From Bradyrhizobium sp. LTSP885 (GTDB lineage Bacteria; Pseudomonadota; Alphaproteobacteria; Rhizobiales; Xanthobacteraceae): a stretch of 64,000 bases of DNA. The notes beneath the pieces are model-generated. The model was given only the letters and a program-made list of their open reading frames with translations. It was not told the DNA's origin and did no database searches. Below are positions 1-8,726 of this stretch, in pieces. How positions within the stretch are numbered: position 1 is the first letter of the stretch; every line of letters starts with the position of its first letter. The DNA is taken from NCBI RefSeq assembly GCF_000938305.1, contig NZ_JYMT01000040.1, positions 175,357-239,356 on the forward strand, read 5' to 3'. The position numbers were made by a program, and so were the translations under genes.

Positions 1-192
1 GCCGAGCGTGCGATCGAGCGCCGATGAGAAGGTCGGCACCTTCCGGCGGTAGGGATCGCCGCCCGCTGTCTGCGCGGTCGAATCGGCGTTGGCGATGTTC
101 TCCGAGATCACACGCATACGGCCCGACTGCGCGCGCAGGCCCGATGTCGCGATGCTCATCGAGCGGGTGAAGTCGCTGATCTCGTCTGCCAT
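1..192 (-). CDS. flgC: FlgC, flagellar proximal rod protein (N-terminal part only)
   Basis: The window edge cuts this gene, leaving the first 64 codons. The translation starts MADEISDFTRSMSIATSGLR and carries the rod/hook N-terminal helix signature, with SGLRAQSGRM followed by SENIANADST. FlgC forms part of the proximal rod in the periplasm together with FlgB and FlgF. The ATG at 192 is preceded by a strong AGGAGG ribosome site. It lies 27 bases after flgB on the same strand, so the two are almost certainly co-transcribed. Only the missing 3' end limits the call. Confidence 0.93.
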   Translation of the reverse strand, partial: MADEISDFTRSMSIATSGLRAQSGRMRVISENIANADSTAQTAGGDPYRRKVPTFSSALDRTLG

Positions 193-219
193 GCTGTCCT
201 CCTGCCGCCCCTACGCGGC

Positions 220-630
220 CTAGCCCTTGCCGATCGCGGTCTTCAAGAGATGCAGGCTCTTGCTGTAGAGCGAGGTGACCGCCGCGTAGTCCATCTGATT
301 GGCGGACACTTTCAGCATCTGGTCTTCGAGATTGACCGCGTTGCCGGCCGGCCGGGTCTGGAAGCCGCTCTTGCCGCGGTCATTGTCGAAGGTCTCGGGG
401 GCGCCCGAGGCCGTCATGTGGGTGCCACTGGTCTGCATCATCGCCAGTGATCCGACGCCGCCGCCGGTCGTGGAGCCGGCTCGGTCGAATGTCGGTTCGA
501 CCAGATCGCGCGGCCGGAAGTTGGGCGTGTCGGAATTGGCGACGTTCTCGGAGAGCACCCGCTGGCGTTCCTGGTGCCACTGCATCTTGGTGCGCAGCGC
601 CGACAGGATCGGTAGATCGTTCATGGCCAT
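220..630 (-). CDS. flgB: FlgB, flagellar proximal rod protein
   Basis: A 136-residue protein with the classic rod motif LSENVANSDTPNFRPRDL near residues 27-44 and a C-terminal amphipathic helix (YSKSLHLLKTAI). FlgB joins the MS ring to the rest of the rod. I chose the ATG at 630 because GGAG lies 8 bases upstream; an in-frame GTG at 639 would extend the protein by three residues but overlaps that site. It leads the flgB-flgC operon and is divergent from fliO, with a CtrA-type box between them. Confidence 0.95.
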   Translation of the reverse strand: MAMNDLPILSALRTKMQWHQERQRVLSENVANSDTPNFRPRDLVEPTFDRAGSTTGGGVGSLAMMQTSGTHMTASGAPETFDNDRGKSGFQTRPAGNAVNLEDQMLKVSANQMDYAAVTSLYSKSLHLLKTAIGKG

Positions 631-639
631 GGGCGCCAC

Positions 640-980
640 TCCGTTAACCTCTTGGACAACCCCTTGGCCCTCCCGAGGTAGGCAGAATTTGCCCGGTGCA
701 TGGTTAACAGCTGGTTAAAATGCGGATATCAGCCGTGGAGAACGCCACAACCGTGGCTCGCGAGCGCATTTTCGCCATGAAAGCTGCGTTAACCAGCGCG
801 GATCAAGGCAGCGTGGGGCGCCGAGAAGTCGTTTTGGGACAGGCGATTCTTGGTCTATTAATAGAACGCTCGGCTGTAAGCCGTGGGGAATTAAGCAATA
901 TGGCGAGTCTCGGGCGCGATTCGCTGCGCGATCCGCGATCAGTCTGCGCTCGCTGACGGCGGAAGCTGAGGAAGGCCACC
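640..980. promoter_or_regulatory. Divergent flgB / fliO control region
   Basis: These 341 bases separate the divergent flgBC and fliOP operons and hold no convincing gene. The main element is an exact TTAA-N7-TTAA box at 704-718. Another TTAACC half-site lies near 789-794. I saw no sigma-54 GG-N10-GC element. A GAGGAAGG sequence just before 981 is the fliO ribosome site. Confidence 0.6.
704..718. promoter_or_regulatory. Putative CtrA-binding box
   Basis: The sequence TTAACAGCTGGTTAA matches the full CtrA consensus TTAA-N7-TTAA with no mismatch. CtrA is the cell-cycle response regulator at the top of many alphaproteobacterial flagellar cascades. It lies between the divergent early flagellar operons flgBC and fliOP, which is where a CtrA target would be expected. 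No binding data are implied. Confidence 0.6.
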
Positions 981-1961
981 ATGGCCGGGGACTCCAGTAT
1001 GCAGGCACCACTTACATTCATCCTCGCGTTCGTCGTCGTGCTGGTGCTGATCGGCGTCGCCGCATGGCTCGTGCGCCGCTTCGGCAGCAGCCGTCTTGGC
1101 GCCAACGCCAATCGCGGGCGGATGCCGCGGCTCGCGGTGATCGACGCTGCCGCCGTCGACGGCCGGCGCCGCCTCGTGCTGGTCCGCCGCGACAATGTCG
1201 AACATCTCCTGATGATCGGCGGGCCCAGCGACATCGTCGTGGAACCCAACATCGTCCGCGCCGCGCCCGGCCGCGATCAGATGTCGACCCGGCCGGCGGT
1301 TGCCGCCGACGCAGCGCCGCCGCGGGTCGCGCCGCTCCCCGATGCGGCCTGGGATGGCGACAGCGCCCGCGACATCTTCGATCATCCCGAACCGCAACTG
1401 CCGGATCCGCCGCAGCGTCCAGCCCGCCCGGCCTTTGCCGACGAGGTCCGCCGGCCCGCAGCCGCAGCAGAGCGCCGCAACGATCCGCTCGCCGGCTTCA
1501 CGCCCGATCTGATCGGGAGCAGGCCCGAGCGCGGCGAACCGCGCCCCGATCCGATGCCGCCGCGCTTGCCGCGCGCCGAGCCCGCAATGCCCCGTCCACC
1601 GCGCGCCGCTGAGCCGCCGAAGGCGCCGCCGCCGCTACGGGCGCCCGAGCGTGCCGTGGCACCGCCACCACCACCTGCTCCGCCGCCGCCCGCCGCGGCT
1701 CCGACACCGCCGGCCCCCCCGGCTCCGCCAGCCGCATCGAACGCCGACGCCAATCTCGCCGAGATGGCGCAACGGCTTGAAGCCGCACTGCGCCGTCCGT
1801 CCGCTGCTGGTGACACCCTCGCGCCGCCGGTCGCACCCGAAGCGCCGGTCATCCGTCCGGCCCGCAGCGAACCGCCAGCGCCCGCTCCGCAGAAGAGCGG
1901 GTTCGAAAATCTCGAAGACGAGATGGCGTCCCTGCTCGGCCGACCGAAGACCCCTTCGTGA
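981..1961 (+). CDS. fliO: FliO-like flagellar export component with a long proline-rich tail
   Basis: 326 residues. One membrane segment near residues 10-28 (TFILAFVVVLVLIGVAAWLV) is followed by a FliO-type cytoplasmic domain (RLAVIDAAAVDGRRRLVLVR, then HLLMIGG). From about residue 100 to the end the protein is mostly proline, alanine and arginine, with long proline runs near residues 215-255. FliO helps assemble the FliP pore of the flagellar export gate in the inner membrane. GAGGAAGG precedes the ATG. The stop overlaps the fliP start by four bases (GTGA), so the pair is translationally coupled. The tail is far longer than in enteric FliO. Confidence 0.85.
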   Translation: MAGDSSMQAPLTFILAFVVVLVLIGVAAWLVRRFGSSRLGANANRGRMPRLAVIDAAAVDGRRRLVLVRRDNVEHLLMIGGPSDIVVEPNIVRAAPGRDQMSTRPAVAADAAPPRVAPLPDAAWDGDSARDIFDHPEPQLPDPPQRPARPAFADEVRRPAAAAERRNDPLAGFTPDLIGSRPERGEPRPDPMPPRLPRAEPAMPRPPRAAEPPKAPPPLRAPERAVAPPPPPAPPPPAAAPTPPAPPAPPAASNADANLAEMAQRLEAALRRPSAAGDTLAPPVAPEAPVIRPARSEPPAPAPQKSGFENLEDEMASLLGRPKTPS

Positions 1962-2710
1962 GGTCCGGGACAGTCCCGCGTAGAGTTTTTTTCATCGCTG
2001 TTCTGATTGCCGCCGGATCGCTCGCCGATCCGGCGGTCGCGCAGGATATCAGCATCAATCTCGGCGGCGGCAATGGCGGCGTCACCGAGCGCGCGATCCA
2101 GCTGATCGCGCTGCTTACGGTGCTCTCGATCGCACCGTCGGTCCTGATCATGATGACGTCGTTCACGCGCATCGTGGTCGTGCTGTCGCTGCTGCGCACC
2201 GCGCTCGGCACCGCGACCGCGCCACCGAACTCGGTGATGATTGCGCTCGCGATGTTCCTCACCGCCTTCGTGATGGGGCCGGTGCTGCAGAAATCCTATG
2301 ACGACGGCATCAAGCCCTTGGTCGCCAACCAGATCGGCGTCGAGGAAGCCCTGCAACGCGCCTCCGGACCGTTGCGCGGCTTCATGCAGAAGAACGTGCG
2401 CGAGAAGGACCTGAAACTGTTCATGGACCTGTCCGGCGAACCGCCGCCGGCGACGCCGGACGAGATGTCGCTGCGCATCCTGGTGCCGGCCTTCATGATC
2501 TCCGAGCTGAGGCGCGCCTTCGAGATCGGATTCCTGCTGTTCCTGCCGTTCCTGATCATCGACCTCGTGGTCGCCTCGGTCCTGATGTCGATGGGCATGA
2601 TGATGCTGCCGCCGGTCGTGGTCTCGCTGCCCTTCAAGTTGATCTTCTTCGTCCTGGTCGACGGCTGGTCGCTGGTCGCCGGCAGCTTGGTGCAGAGTTA
2701 CGGGGGGTAG
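1958..2710 (+). CDS. fliP: FliP, flagellar type III export gate protein
   Basis: 250 residues. A cleavable signal peptide (about residues 1-29, ending AVAQ) precedes membrane segments near 45-80, 90-110, 185-215 and 220-245. The FliP signatures are clear: SFTRIVVVLSLLRTALG near residue 65 and FMISELRRAFEIGFLLFLPF near 180-200. FliP forms the pore of the export gate with FliQ and FliR; those two genes are not in this window. It starts at a GTG overlapping fliO. Its TAG stop forms the loop of a perfect hairpin. Confidence 0.97.
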   Translation: MRSGTVPRRVFFIAVLIAAGSLADPAVAQDISINLGGGNGGVTERAIQLIALLTVLSIAPSVLIMMTSFTRIVVVLSLLRTALGTATAPPNSVMIALAMFLTAFVMGPVLQKSYDDGIKPLVANQIGVEEALQRASGPLRGFMQKNVREKDLKLFMDLSGEPPPATPDEMSLRILVPAFMISELRRAFEIGFLLFLPFLIIDLVVASVLMSMGMMMLPPVVVSLPFKLIFFVLVDGWSLVAGSLVQSYGG

Positions 2711-2720
2711 CCCCCCGTAA
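2698..2720. terminator. Perfect 10-bp hairpin whose loop is the fliP stop codon
   Basis: TTACGGGGGG, then TAG, then CCCCCCGTAA: a perfect inverted repeat whose three-base loop is the fliP stop codon. There is no U-run after it, so it may act as an RNA 3' end stabiliser or a weak terminator rather than a classic intrinsic terminator. It separates fliOP from the unrelated downstream genes. Confidence 0.55.
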
Positions 2721-2797
2721 CATTCATGGCCTGGTCGCTGGATCGGCCGCCGCATTCGACTATCATGCGCGGCATCGCATCCTCCGGATCCACGCCC

Positions 2798-3685
2798 ATG
2801 CAGCAGCCATTCGACCGCGCCGCAGAAGATCTCGGCAATTCGATCCATCTCGAGCATGTCAACGTGCAGGTACCAGACCAGCGCCCGGCGACGCTGTTCT
2901 ATGTCGCCGGCATCGGACTGACCCGCGATCCCTATCTGATGGTGTCGGACAGCAACATGTGGGTGAATGTCGGCCGCAGCCAGTTTCATCTGCCGAGCGG
3001 CCGGCCACAGGTGCTGCGCGGCCATACCGGACTCGTGATCGCGGGGCGGCAGGCGCTGCTCGACCGCCTGGCTTCGGTTGCGCCCAAGCTCGAAGGCACC
3101 GCATTCACGTATCGTGCGCGCAACGATCATGTCGAGGCCACCTGCCCCTGGGGCAATCGGCTACGCTGCTATGAGCCGGATGCCGGCCGTTTCGGGCGCG
3201 TCTCGCTCGGCATCCCCTATGTCGAATTCGAGGTGCCGCACGGCACCGCTGAGGCAATCACCCGCTTCTATCCCGAGATTATGGGCATTCCCGCCAGTCT
3301 CGCGGACGATGATGGCGCAGTGGCGCGCGTCAAGGTCGGCAAGGATCAGGTTCTGCAATTCCGCGAGAGCGATCGGGCGCAGCCGGAGTTCGACGGCCAC
3401 CATGTCCAGATCTACATCACGGACTTCTCCGGCCCCTACCGGCGGCTGCGCGAGCGCGGGCTGGTCTCGCGCGAGGACAATCAGTACCAATACCGCTTCT
3501 GCGACATCGTCGATCCCGCCGATGGCCGGCATCTGTTCACCGTCGAGCACGAGGTGCGCAGCGCCACGCATCCGATGTATCTGCGGCCACTGATCAATCG
3601 CAATCCGGCGCAAACCAACCGCACCTTCGCGCACGGCCACGAGCAGGCGCCGTGGGCGATGGGGCCGGACCAGTACGACGGATAA
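2798..3685 (+). CDS. VOC-superfamily (glyoxalase/dioxygenase-fold) protein
   Basis: About 295 residues with two vicinal-oxygen-chelate repeats. The first begins at IHLEHVNVQVPD (about residues 16-27). The second contains VSLGIPYVEFEVPHGTAEAI, then HHVQIYITDFSGPYRRL and HLFTVEHEVRS. The His and Glu residues at strand ends are candidate metal ligands. The substrate is unknown. The ATG at 2798 fits the start of the fold; an upstream ATG at 2726 would add 24 unlikely residues, and no start has a strong ribosome site. It is 50 bases before a class V aminotransferase, so the two may act together. Confidence 0.75.
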   Translation: MQQPFDRAAEDLGNSIHLEHVNVQVPDQRPATLFYVAGIGLTRDPYLMVSDSNMWVNVGRSQFHLPSGRPQVLRGHTGLVIAGRQALLDRLASVAPKLEGTAFTYRARNDHVEATCPWGNRLRCYEPDAGRFGRVSLGIPYVEFEVPHGTAEAITRFYPEIMGIPASLADDDGAVARVKVGKDQVLQFRESDRAQPEFDGHHVQIYITDFSGPYRRLRERGLVSREDNQYQYRFCDIVDPADGRHLFTVEHEVRSATHPMYLRPLINRNPAQTNRTFAHGHEQAPWAMGPDQYDG

Positions 3686-3735
3686 ATGTCCGGCCTGCGC
3701 CGACGCACCTTCAGCAAACGCAACAACGAGCCGAC

Positions 3736-4887
3736 ATGCTTCCTTCACAGCGCCATCTGTTCGAGATTCCACCCGACATCTGCTACCTGAATTCGGCATC
3801 CAGCGGCGCGCTGCCGCGCACAACGCTCGACGCCGGCCGCGCCGCGGTCGGACGGAAAGGCCAACCCTGGACACTCGGTGCCGGCTTCGACAGCCGCCAG
3901 TATGAACGCGCCCGCGCGGCGGCAGCACGTCTGATCAATGCCGATGCCGGCGACATCGCGCTGATCCCGTCGATCAGCTACGGCGTCGCGACGGCGGCAA
4001 AGGTGCTGACTGTTCCGCGCGGCGCGCGCGTCATCGTGCTGGAGAACGATCACTCCTCGCCGGTGCTGGAATGGCATGCCCGCGCCGAGGCGCAAGGCTT
4101 CGTCATCGAGACCGTGCGCCAGCCCGCCGACGGCGACTGGACCTCGGCGGTGCTCACCGCGATCGAGCGGTCAGGCGCGCCGCCGGTCGGCCTCGCCTCG
4201 ATCTCGTCGGTGCACTGGTCGGACGGCGGCCTGATCGACGTCGACAAGGTGCAGGCGGCGCTGCGGCGGCATGGCGCAATGTTGGTGATCGATGCGACGC
4301 ATGGCGCGGGCGTCGTGGCGATGGACGTCAAGCAACTCGACCCTGATGCGGTGATCTTCCCGACCTATAAGTGGCTGATCGGCCCCTACGGCCGCGCCTT
4401 CCTCTACATGGCGAAACGCCATCACAACGGCGTGCCGCTGGAGCAGACCGCCGCCGGACGCCGCAACGTGAATTCCGAGAACCCGGTCTATTTCGGCGAT
4501 CTCGGCTATGTCGACAACGCGCGGCGTTACGACATGGGCGAGCGCGATTATTACATCTCGCTGGAGATGGCGTCGATCGGCATGGAGATGATGGCGGACT
4601 GGGGCGCGGCCGCCGTCGTCGAGCGGCTCGCGATGCTCACGCAACGGATCGCCGATGGCGTGCGCGACCTCGGCGTCAGCGTGCTGGATCGCCGCCTGCG
4701 CGCGCCGCATATCCTCAGCCTCGGCATGGCCGGCGGCATATCGAAAGACCTGATCGCGCAGCTTGGCGCCGAGAACATCCATGTCGCGCTGCGGCTCGGC
4801 CGGATGCGCATCTCGCCGCACGTCTTCAACGACGAGGCCGACGCCGACCGCTTCATCGCGGTCCTGGCGAAGCAACTGCGCGGTTAA
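3736..4887 (+). CDS. Class V aminotransferase-fold PLP enzyme
   Basis: 383 residues of the cysteine desulfurase/kynureninase fold. The start DICYLNSASSGALP is the substrate-binding loop. VIDATHGAGVVAMDV carries the PLP-ring aspartate, and FPTYKWLIGPYGRAF contains the expected Schiff-base lysine (about K212). The substrate cannot be read from sequence; isopenicillin-N-epimerase-like or kynureninase-like activity are options. The ATG at 3736 gives a normal N-terminus; a longer frame from 3652 would overlap the VOC gene and has no homology-like content. Confidence 0.8.
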   Translation: MLPSQRHLFEIPPDICYLNSASSGALPRTTLDAGRAAVGRKGQPWTLGAGFDSRQYERARAAAARLINADAGDIALIPSISYGVATAAKVLTVPRGARVIVLENDHSSPVLEWHARAEAQGFVIETVRQPADGDWTSAVLTAIERSGAPPVGLASISSVHWSDGGLIDVDKVQAALRRHGAMLVIDATHGAGVVAMDVKQLDPDAVIFPTYKWLIGPYGRAFLYMAKRHHNGVPLEQTAAGRRNVNSENPVYFGDLGYVDNARRYDMGERDYYISLEMASIGMEMMADWGAAAVVERLAMLTQRIADGVRDLGVSVLDRRLRAPHILSLGMAGGISKDLIAQLGAENIHVALRLGRMRISPHVFNDEADADRFIAVLAKQLRG

Positions 4888-5041
4888 CGATTCGTAAAGT
4901 GCGAACCGTGCGCCTTGCGCCAACCATTCGTTCATCACGATGGTGATTGTTCCAGGGCGCGGCGGCGCCAAACGTGACCTGCTTCACATCTCGCGCGACG
5001 TCCCCCGTGCTTTCGTAATGCGAAGCATGTGGGGGACGCCA

Positions 5042-5227
5042 ATGCAGAAATTCATCGAAGAGCTGGACAGCGGCGACCGCCGCGTTGCCAACAACTGGAC
5101 GATCGTCGCGTTCAGCCTCTACGGATCGATCCTGGCAAGCCTCGCCATATATGCCGCGGTCGAGCACAACCGAGACATCGGCCTCGCCGCCGCCGATGTC
5201 TCGACCCCGGCGCAAGCGCAACATTAG
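5042..5227 (+). CDS. Small single-pass membrane protein, unknown function
   Basis: 61 residues starting MQKFIEELDSGDRRVANNWT, with one hydrophobic segment (IVAFSLYGSILASLAIYAAV, residues 20-39) and a polar tail. GGGGGAC precedes the ATG. A near-CtrA sequence (TTAA-N7-TAAA) lies about 150 bases upstream at 4884-4898. I do not recognise a family. The coherent polar-TM-polar layout supports a real gene, but its size leaves doubt. Confidence 0.5.
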   Translation: MQKFIEELDSGDRRVANNWTIVAFSLYGSILASLAIYAAVEHNRDIGLAAADVSTPAQAQH

Positions 5228-5234
5228 CTGGCGA

Positions 5235-6482
5235 TCAGGCCGGACGATTGCGTGTCGCCGTGAGCCCGGCGACGAGATCGAGTGCCAGCGCCGCGGCCAC
5301 CGCTACCGCACCGATCACGAACAGCAACGTATAGTCGCCGCCGCTTTGCGTAAACAAATAGGACATCCCGTAGGCGCCGGCCGCCTGGAACAGTGCGAAC
5401 GTCGTGGTAGCCTGCGCCCACACGGTGCGCTGGCCGGCGGCGCAATGCGGGATCAGCTCGTGGATGCGGCCGATCACCAGCGGCACGATGCCGGGCGTGA
5501 AGCCACCGACGATGATGCTGGACACGATCAGCACGGCGAGTGATGAACTCACCGCAGGCATCGCGACGGCCACGGCTTCAACCAGGAAGCCGACGCGAAG
5601 CGCCGCGGCGAAGCCGGCGCGATCGGCGAGATGCCCGGTCAACAGCGGGCCGATGACGGCGCCGAGGCCGTACAGCACCCAGTAATGCGATCCTGCCGCG
5701 ATCCCCTGCCCAAGTCCGCGGGCCACGAAATCGACCAGGAAGACCATGTGGGGCACCAGCGCCAGCGCGTTGAGGCCGTACTCGACGCACAGCATCAGCA
5801 CCATCAGCGACCTCGTGCCATGCGCCGCCACATGATGCGCCTCGCCGCCCTGCGCCGCAGGCGCCTCTGATGGCCACGCCTTCCAGCTGATCAGCGTCAG
5901 CACCGCCGACAGCACACCGAGGCCGACCCAGGCCTGCGTGACGCCCTGCTGCAGCAACAGCGGAACCAGCGTGCCCGACGCTGCGACGCCAAGCCCGACA
6001 CCGGCGAAAATCACGCCGCCGACAAAGCCGCGCTTGCTCGGCGCGATGTGCGGCAGGATGGTCGATGCCGCCAGCACCATGATGACACCGCCGGTGACGC
6101 CGGCGAGAAAGCGGAAGCCGAAGAACCAGATGAAAGAAATCGGCACCGCGCAGGCAAAGCAGCAGAGCGCGGCAAGTAGCATCATGCTGCGCAGTGCCCA
6201 CACCGAGCCGATGCGCGACCCGAGATCGCGGGCGATCAGCGCGCCGGCGAGATAGCCGGCGAGGTTGGCGGCGCCGAGATAAACGGCTTCCGATGGCGTG
6301 AACCATTTTGCCGCGATTAGCGCCGGGATCAGCGGCGTATAGGCAAAGCGCGCGAGCCCCAGCCCGACCAGCGAGGCGCAAAGTCCTGCGGCTGCAGACA
6401 GCCACACCGACCCGCCCGCATCCTGCGGCGCCGAGTGATGGCGCCGGCGATGATGATCGACATTGGTCCCGGACATCGACAT
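5235..6482 (-). CDS. MFS transporter, YbfB/YjiJ type
   Basis: 415 residues with about twelve membrane segments beginning at residue 26. The first, AAGLCASLVGLGLARFAYTP, is the hallmark of the YbfB/YjiJ branch, and AAKWFTPSEAVYLGAANLAGYLAGAL follows. The His/Arg-rich first 20 residues look cytoplasmic. Such transporters are putative exporters of unknown small molecules in the inner membrane. It is the last gene of a run on this strand (SDR, tautomerase, MFS) downstream of a LysR regulator, and converges on the small membrane protein. Confidence 0.85.
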   Translation of the reverse strand: MSMSGTNVDHHRRRHHSAPQDAGGSVWLSAAAGLCASLVGLGLARFAYTPLIPALIAAKWFTPSEAVYLGAANLAGYLAGALIARDLGSRIGSVWALRSMMLLAALCCFACAVPISFIWFFGFRFLAGVTGGVIMVLAASTILPHIAPSKRGFVGGVIFAGVGLGVAASGTLVPLLLQQGVTQAWVGLGVLSAVLTLISWKAWPSEAPAAQGGEAHHVAAHGTRSLMVLMLCVEYGLNALALVPHMVFLVDFVARGLGQGIAAGSHYWVLYGLGAVIGPLLTGHLADRAGFAAALRVGFLVEAVAVAMPAVSSSLAVLIVSSIIVGGFTPGIVPLVIGRIHELIPHCAAGQRTVWAQATTTFALFQAAGAYGMSYLFTQSGGDYTLLFVIGAVAVAAALALDLVAGLTATRNRPA

Positions 6483-6547
6483 CGGTTAAACCCTTCGGCA
6501 GATCGTGAAAAATGATTAGTTCCGATCGCTGCGATCGTTCGCAGCGA

Positions 6548-6787
6548 TCACGGCTTGCGCATCGCTGCGAGCCTCTCGCGATACGCGAGCACCGGCAGTC
6601 CGCCCCAGCCCCAATTGTCAGTGTCGACCTCCTCGATGACGACGAAGGTCGATTCCATGGGCTTGTTGAGCACGTCGCGCAGCAGCTCGCTGGCGCCCTT
6701 GATCAGAGCGGCCTTCTGCTCCGGCGTGGTGGACGACGCCCCTGGCGCCGTCCCCTCACGCGTAACCTGAACGGTGACGATAGGCAT
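6548..6787 (-). CDS. 4-oxalocrotonate tautomerase family protein
   Basis: 79 residues starting MPIVTVQVTREG, so Pro1 is exposed after removal of Met, as tautomerase catalysis requires. The family pattern continues with PEQKAALIKGASELLRDVL and STFVVIEEVDTDNWGWGG. These small proteins assemble as oligomers and tautomerise dienols such as 2-hydroxymuconate. It lies 20 bases after the SDR and 65 bases before the MFS gene on one strand, so co-expression is likely. The in vivo substrate is unknown. Confidence 0.88.
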   Translation of the reverse strand: MPIVTVQVTREGTAPGASSTTPEQKAALIKGASELLRDVLNKPMESTFVVIEEVDTDNWGWGGLPVLAYRERLAAMRKP

Positions 6788-6807
6788 GACACGCTCCCGA
6801 TCATGCG

Positions 6808-7518
6808 CTAGCGGCCGGCGCTCTGGCCGCCGTCGACATGCAGGATCTCGCCGGTGACGAAGCCCGCAGTCTCCAGGAACAGCACGGCGTCGACGATGTC
6901 CTTGACCTCGCCCATCCGGCCGACTGGGTGCAACTTGGCGAGAAAATCATGGGTCGCGGGGGCATGCATCGGCGTCTTGATGACGCCGGGCGCAACCGCG
7001 TTCACCCGAATGCCCTTGGCGGCATATTCGATCGCCAGCGACTTGGTCGCCGCGTTCAACCCGCCCTTGGTCAACGACGCCAGCACGGAGGGAACGCTGC
7101 TGCTGGCATGATCGACGAGGCTGGTCGTCATCTGCACGATGTGCCCCGAGCCCTGCTTCACCATCTCCTTCGCCACGCGCCGCGTGATGTAGAAGAAGCC
7201 GTTGAGATTGATCGCGAGGATCGACGCATAGTCATGGTCGGTATAATCGGTGAACGGCTTTGCGATGAAGATGCCGGCATTATTGACCAGCGTATCGATG
7301 CGGCCGAAGCGATCCAGCGCTTGCGCAACGATGCGGTCCGCGGTCGCGGGATCGCCGATGTCGCCTGCCACCGCCAGGACATCAGGGTCGGAGGACGGCT
7401 TGATGCCGCGCGAATTGGCGACGACACGATAGTTGCGATCGCGATAGGCCTTGACCAGCGCCTCGCCGATCCCCTGCGATGCGCCCGTAATGACGGCAAC
7501 CTTCTGTTCTGCACCCAT
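6808..7518 (-). CDS. SDR-family oxidoreductase with the usual catalytic tyrosine missing
   Basis: 236 residues with a Rossmann cofactor site (VITGASQGIGEAL, residues 8-20), NNAG near residue 80, and an SDR ending (TGEILHVDGGQSAG). At the place of the YxxxK pair the sequence reads VLASLTKGGLNAATKSL, so the lysine is present but alanine stands where the catalytic tyrosine is expected. It may use other chemistry or bind only. GGAGAGAG precedes the ATG at 7518, which is why the longer frame to 7572 was not used. It leads the tautomerase and MFS genes. Confidence 0.82.
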   Translation of the reverse strand: MGAEQKVAVITGASQGIGEALVKAYRDRNYRVVANSRGIKPSSDPDVLAVAGDIGDPATADRIVAQALDRFGRIDTLVNNAGIFIAKPFTDYTDHDYASILAINLNGFFYITRRVAKEMVKQGSGHIVQMTTSLVDHASSSVPSVLASLTKGGLNAATKSLAIEYAAKGIRVNAVAPGVIKTPMHAPATHDFLAKLHPVGRMGEVKDIVDAVLFLETAGFVTGEILHVDGGQSAGR

Positions 7519-7605
7519 GATCTCTCTCCATCGGTTGGTGAAGCGGCTCAGCGCCGTTTCGATGGAGATCAACCTAGATACATGCGCTATCCGCGCGAAT
7601 GCCCG

Positions 7606-8574
7606 CTATTCGGCAGACACTCTTCCGCGCCGCGAATGAATGGCGCCGGCATTGCGGCTGGCCTCGCGCGTCAGCCGCTCGAAATAGCGTTTCAGCCGCG
7701 GCACGGCAAAATCGGCGAAGGCACGCACCTTCGGCACGTCGAAGCGTCCTTGCGGCGCGAGCAGATGCACCGGCAGTGGCGGATGCTCATCCTTCGCCAG
7801 CAGGATCTGCAGTCGGCCGTCGCGGATTTCCTCGGCGATGTGATAGGAGAACAGCCGGGTGATGCCGTGCCCTTCCGCGGCCGAGGCGACCGCCGCGCGC
7901 ACCGTGTTGACGACAAGCCTTGGCGTGAACTGGATCGCGCGCGCGACCTTCGATTTCCTTGATGGCGGGAAGCTCCAGGAATCGATTCCGAAATGCGTCA
8001 TCGCGATGATCCTGTGCTTTGCCAGGTCCGCCGGCTCGCTGATATCAGGATGTTGCGCGAGATAGCCGGGTGACGCCGCCACCACGCGGCGCACCTCGCC
8101 GAGCCTGATCGCCACGAAATTGGAGTCGGCGAGATGGGCGATGCGCAGCGCGACGTCGATCCCCTCGTCGATCAGGTTCACGGTGCGGTCGAGCATCACG
8201 AGCCGCACCGTGACCGCCGGATATTCCGCCATGAAGGCATCGAGCACCGGCCGCAGTACGTCTTCACCCGTGACCACGGGGGCCGTGATCGTCAGCGTGC
8301 CGCGCGGCGCGGTCCGTTCGCCGCCGGCAAGAATGTCGGCTTCCTCGAGCTCGGAGAGGATCCGGCGACAGGCTGCCGCGTAGCGCTGGCCCGCCTCGCT
8401 CAGTTTCAGCGACCGCGTGGTGCGGTGAAGCAGCTCGGCGCCGACATGATGTTCAAGGAACGCGATCGCCCGGCTGACCGCCGCCGGCGACCGCCGCAGC
8501 CGCCGCCCCGCGCCGGCGAGGCTGCCTTCGTCGACGGCCGCGACAAAGACCTTCATGGCGTCGATGCGGTCCAT
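7606..8574 (-). CDS. LysR-family transcriptional regulator
   Basis: 322 residues. The N-terminal winged helix reads MDRIDAMKVFVAAVDEGSLA and then RRLRRSPAAVSRAIAFLEHHVG; a LysR effector domain follows (GTLTITAPVVTGEDVLRPVL). The start at 8574 matches the family and has a purine-rich upstream site; a longer frame to 8682 does not. It lies 87 bases upstream of the SDR-tautomerase-MFS run on the same strand and is divergent from a serine hydrolase gene, so either may be its target. Confidence 0.9.
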   Translation of the reverse strand: MDRIDAMKVFVAAVDEGSLAGAGRRLRRSPAAVSRAIAFLEHHVGAELLHRTTRSLKLSEAGQRYAAACRRILSELEEADILAGGERTAPRGTLTITAPVVTGEDVLRPVLDAFMAEYPAVTVRLVMLDRTVNLIDEGIDVALRIAHLADSNFVAIRLGEVRRVVAASPGYLAQHPDISEPADLAKHRIIAMTHFGIDSWSFPPSRKSKVARAIQFTPRLVVNTVRAAVASAAEGHGITRLFSYHIAEEIRDGRLQILLAKDEHPPLPVHLLAPQGRFDVPKVRAFADFAVPRLKRYFERLTREASRNAGAIHSRRGRVSAE

Positions 8575-8726
8575 ACTCTTTCTCGTTTGAGGAAATGATT
8601 GAACGGAGGTTACGGGCGCGCCGGGCAAATGGCAACGAACCACCATCGACGCCCTCGCGGCGTTGCGGCGTTGCGGCGGCATTGACGTGGCGATAGATTG
8701 CGACTGATCATGCCGACGGAGGCACC

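Noticed and set aside
1382..3130. 582-codon open frame on the minus strand opposite fliO and fliP
   Set aside because: Low-complexity shadow of high-GC genes; fliO and fliP on the other strand have clear family motifs.
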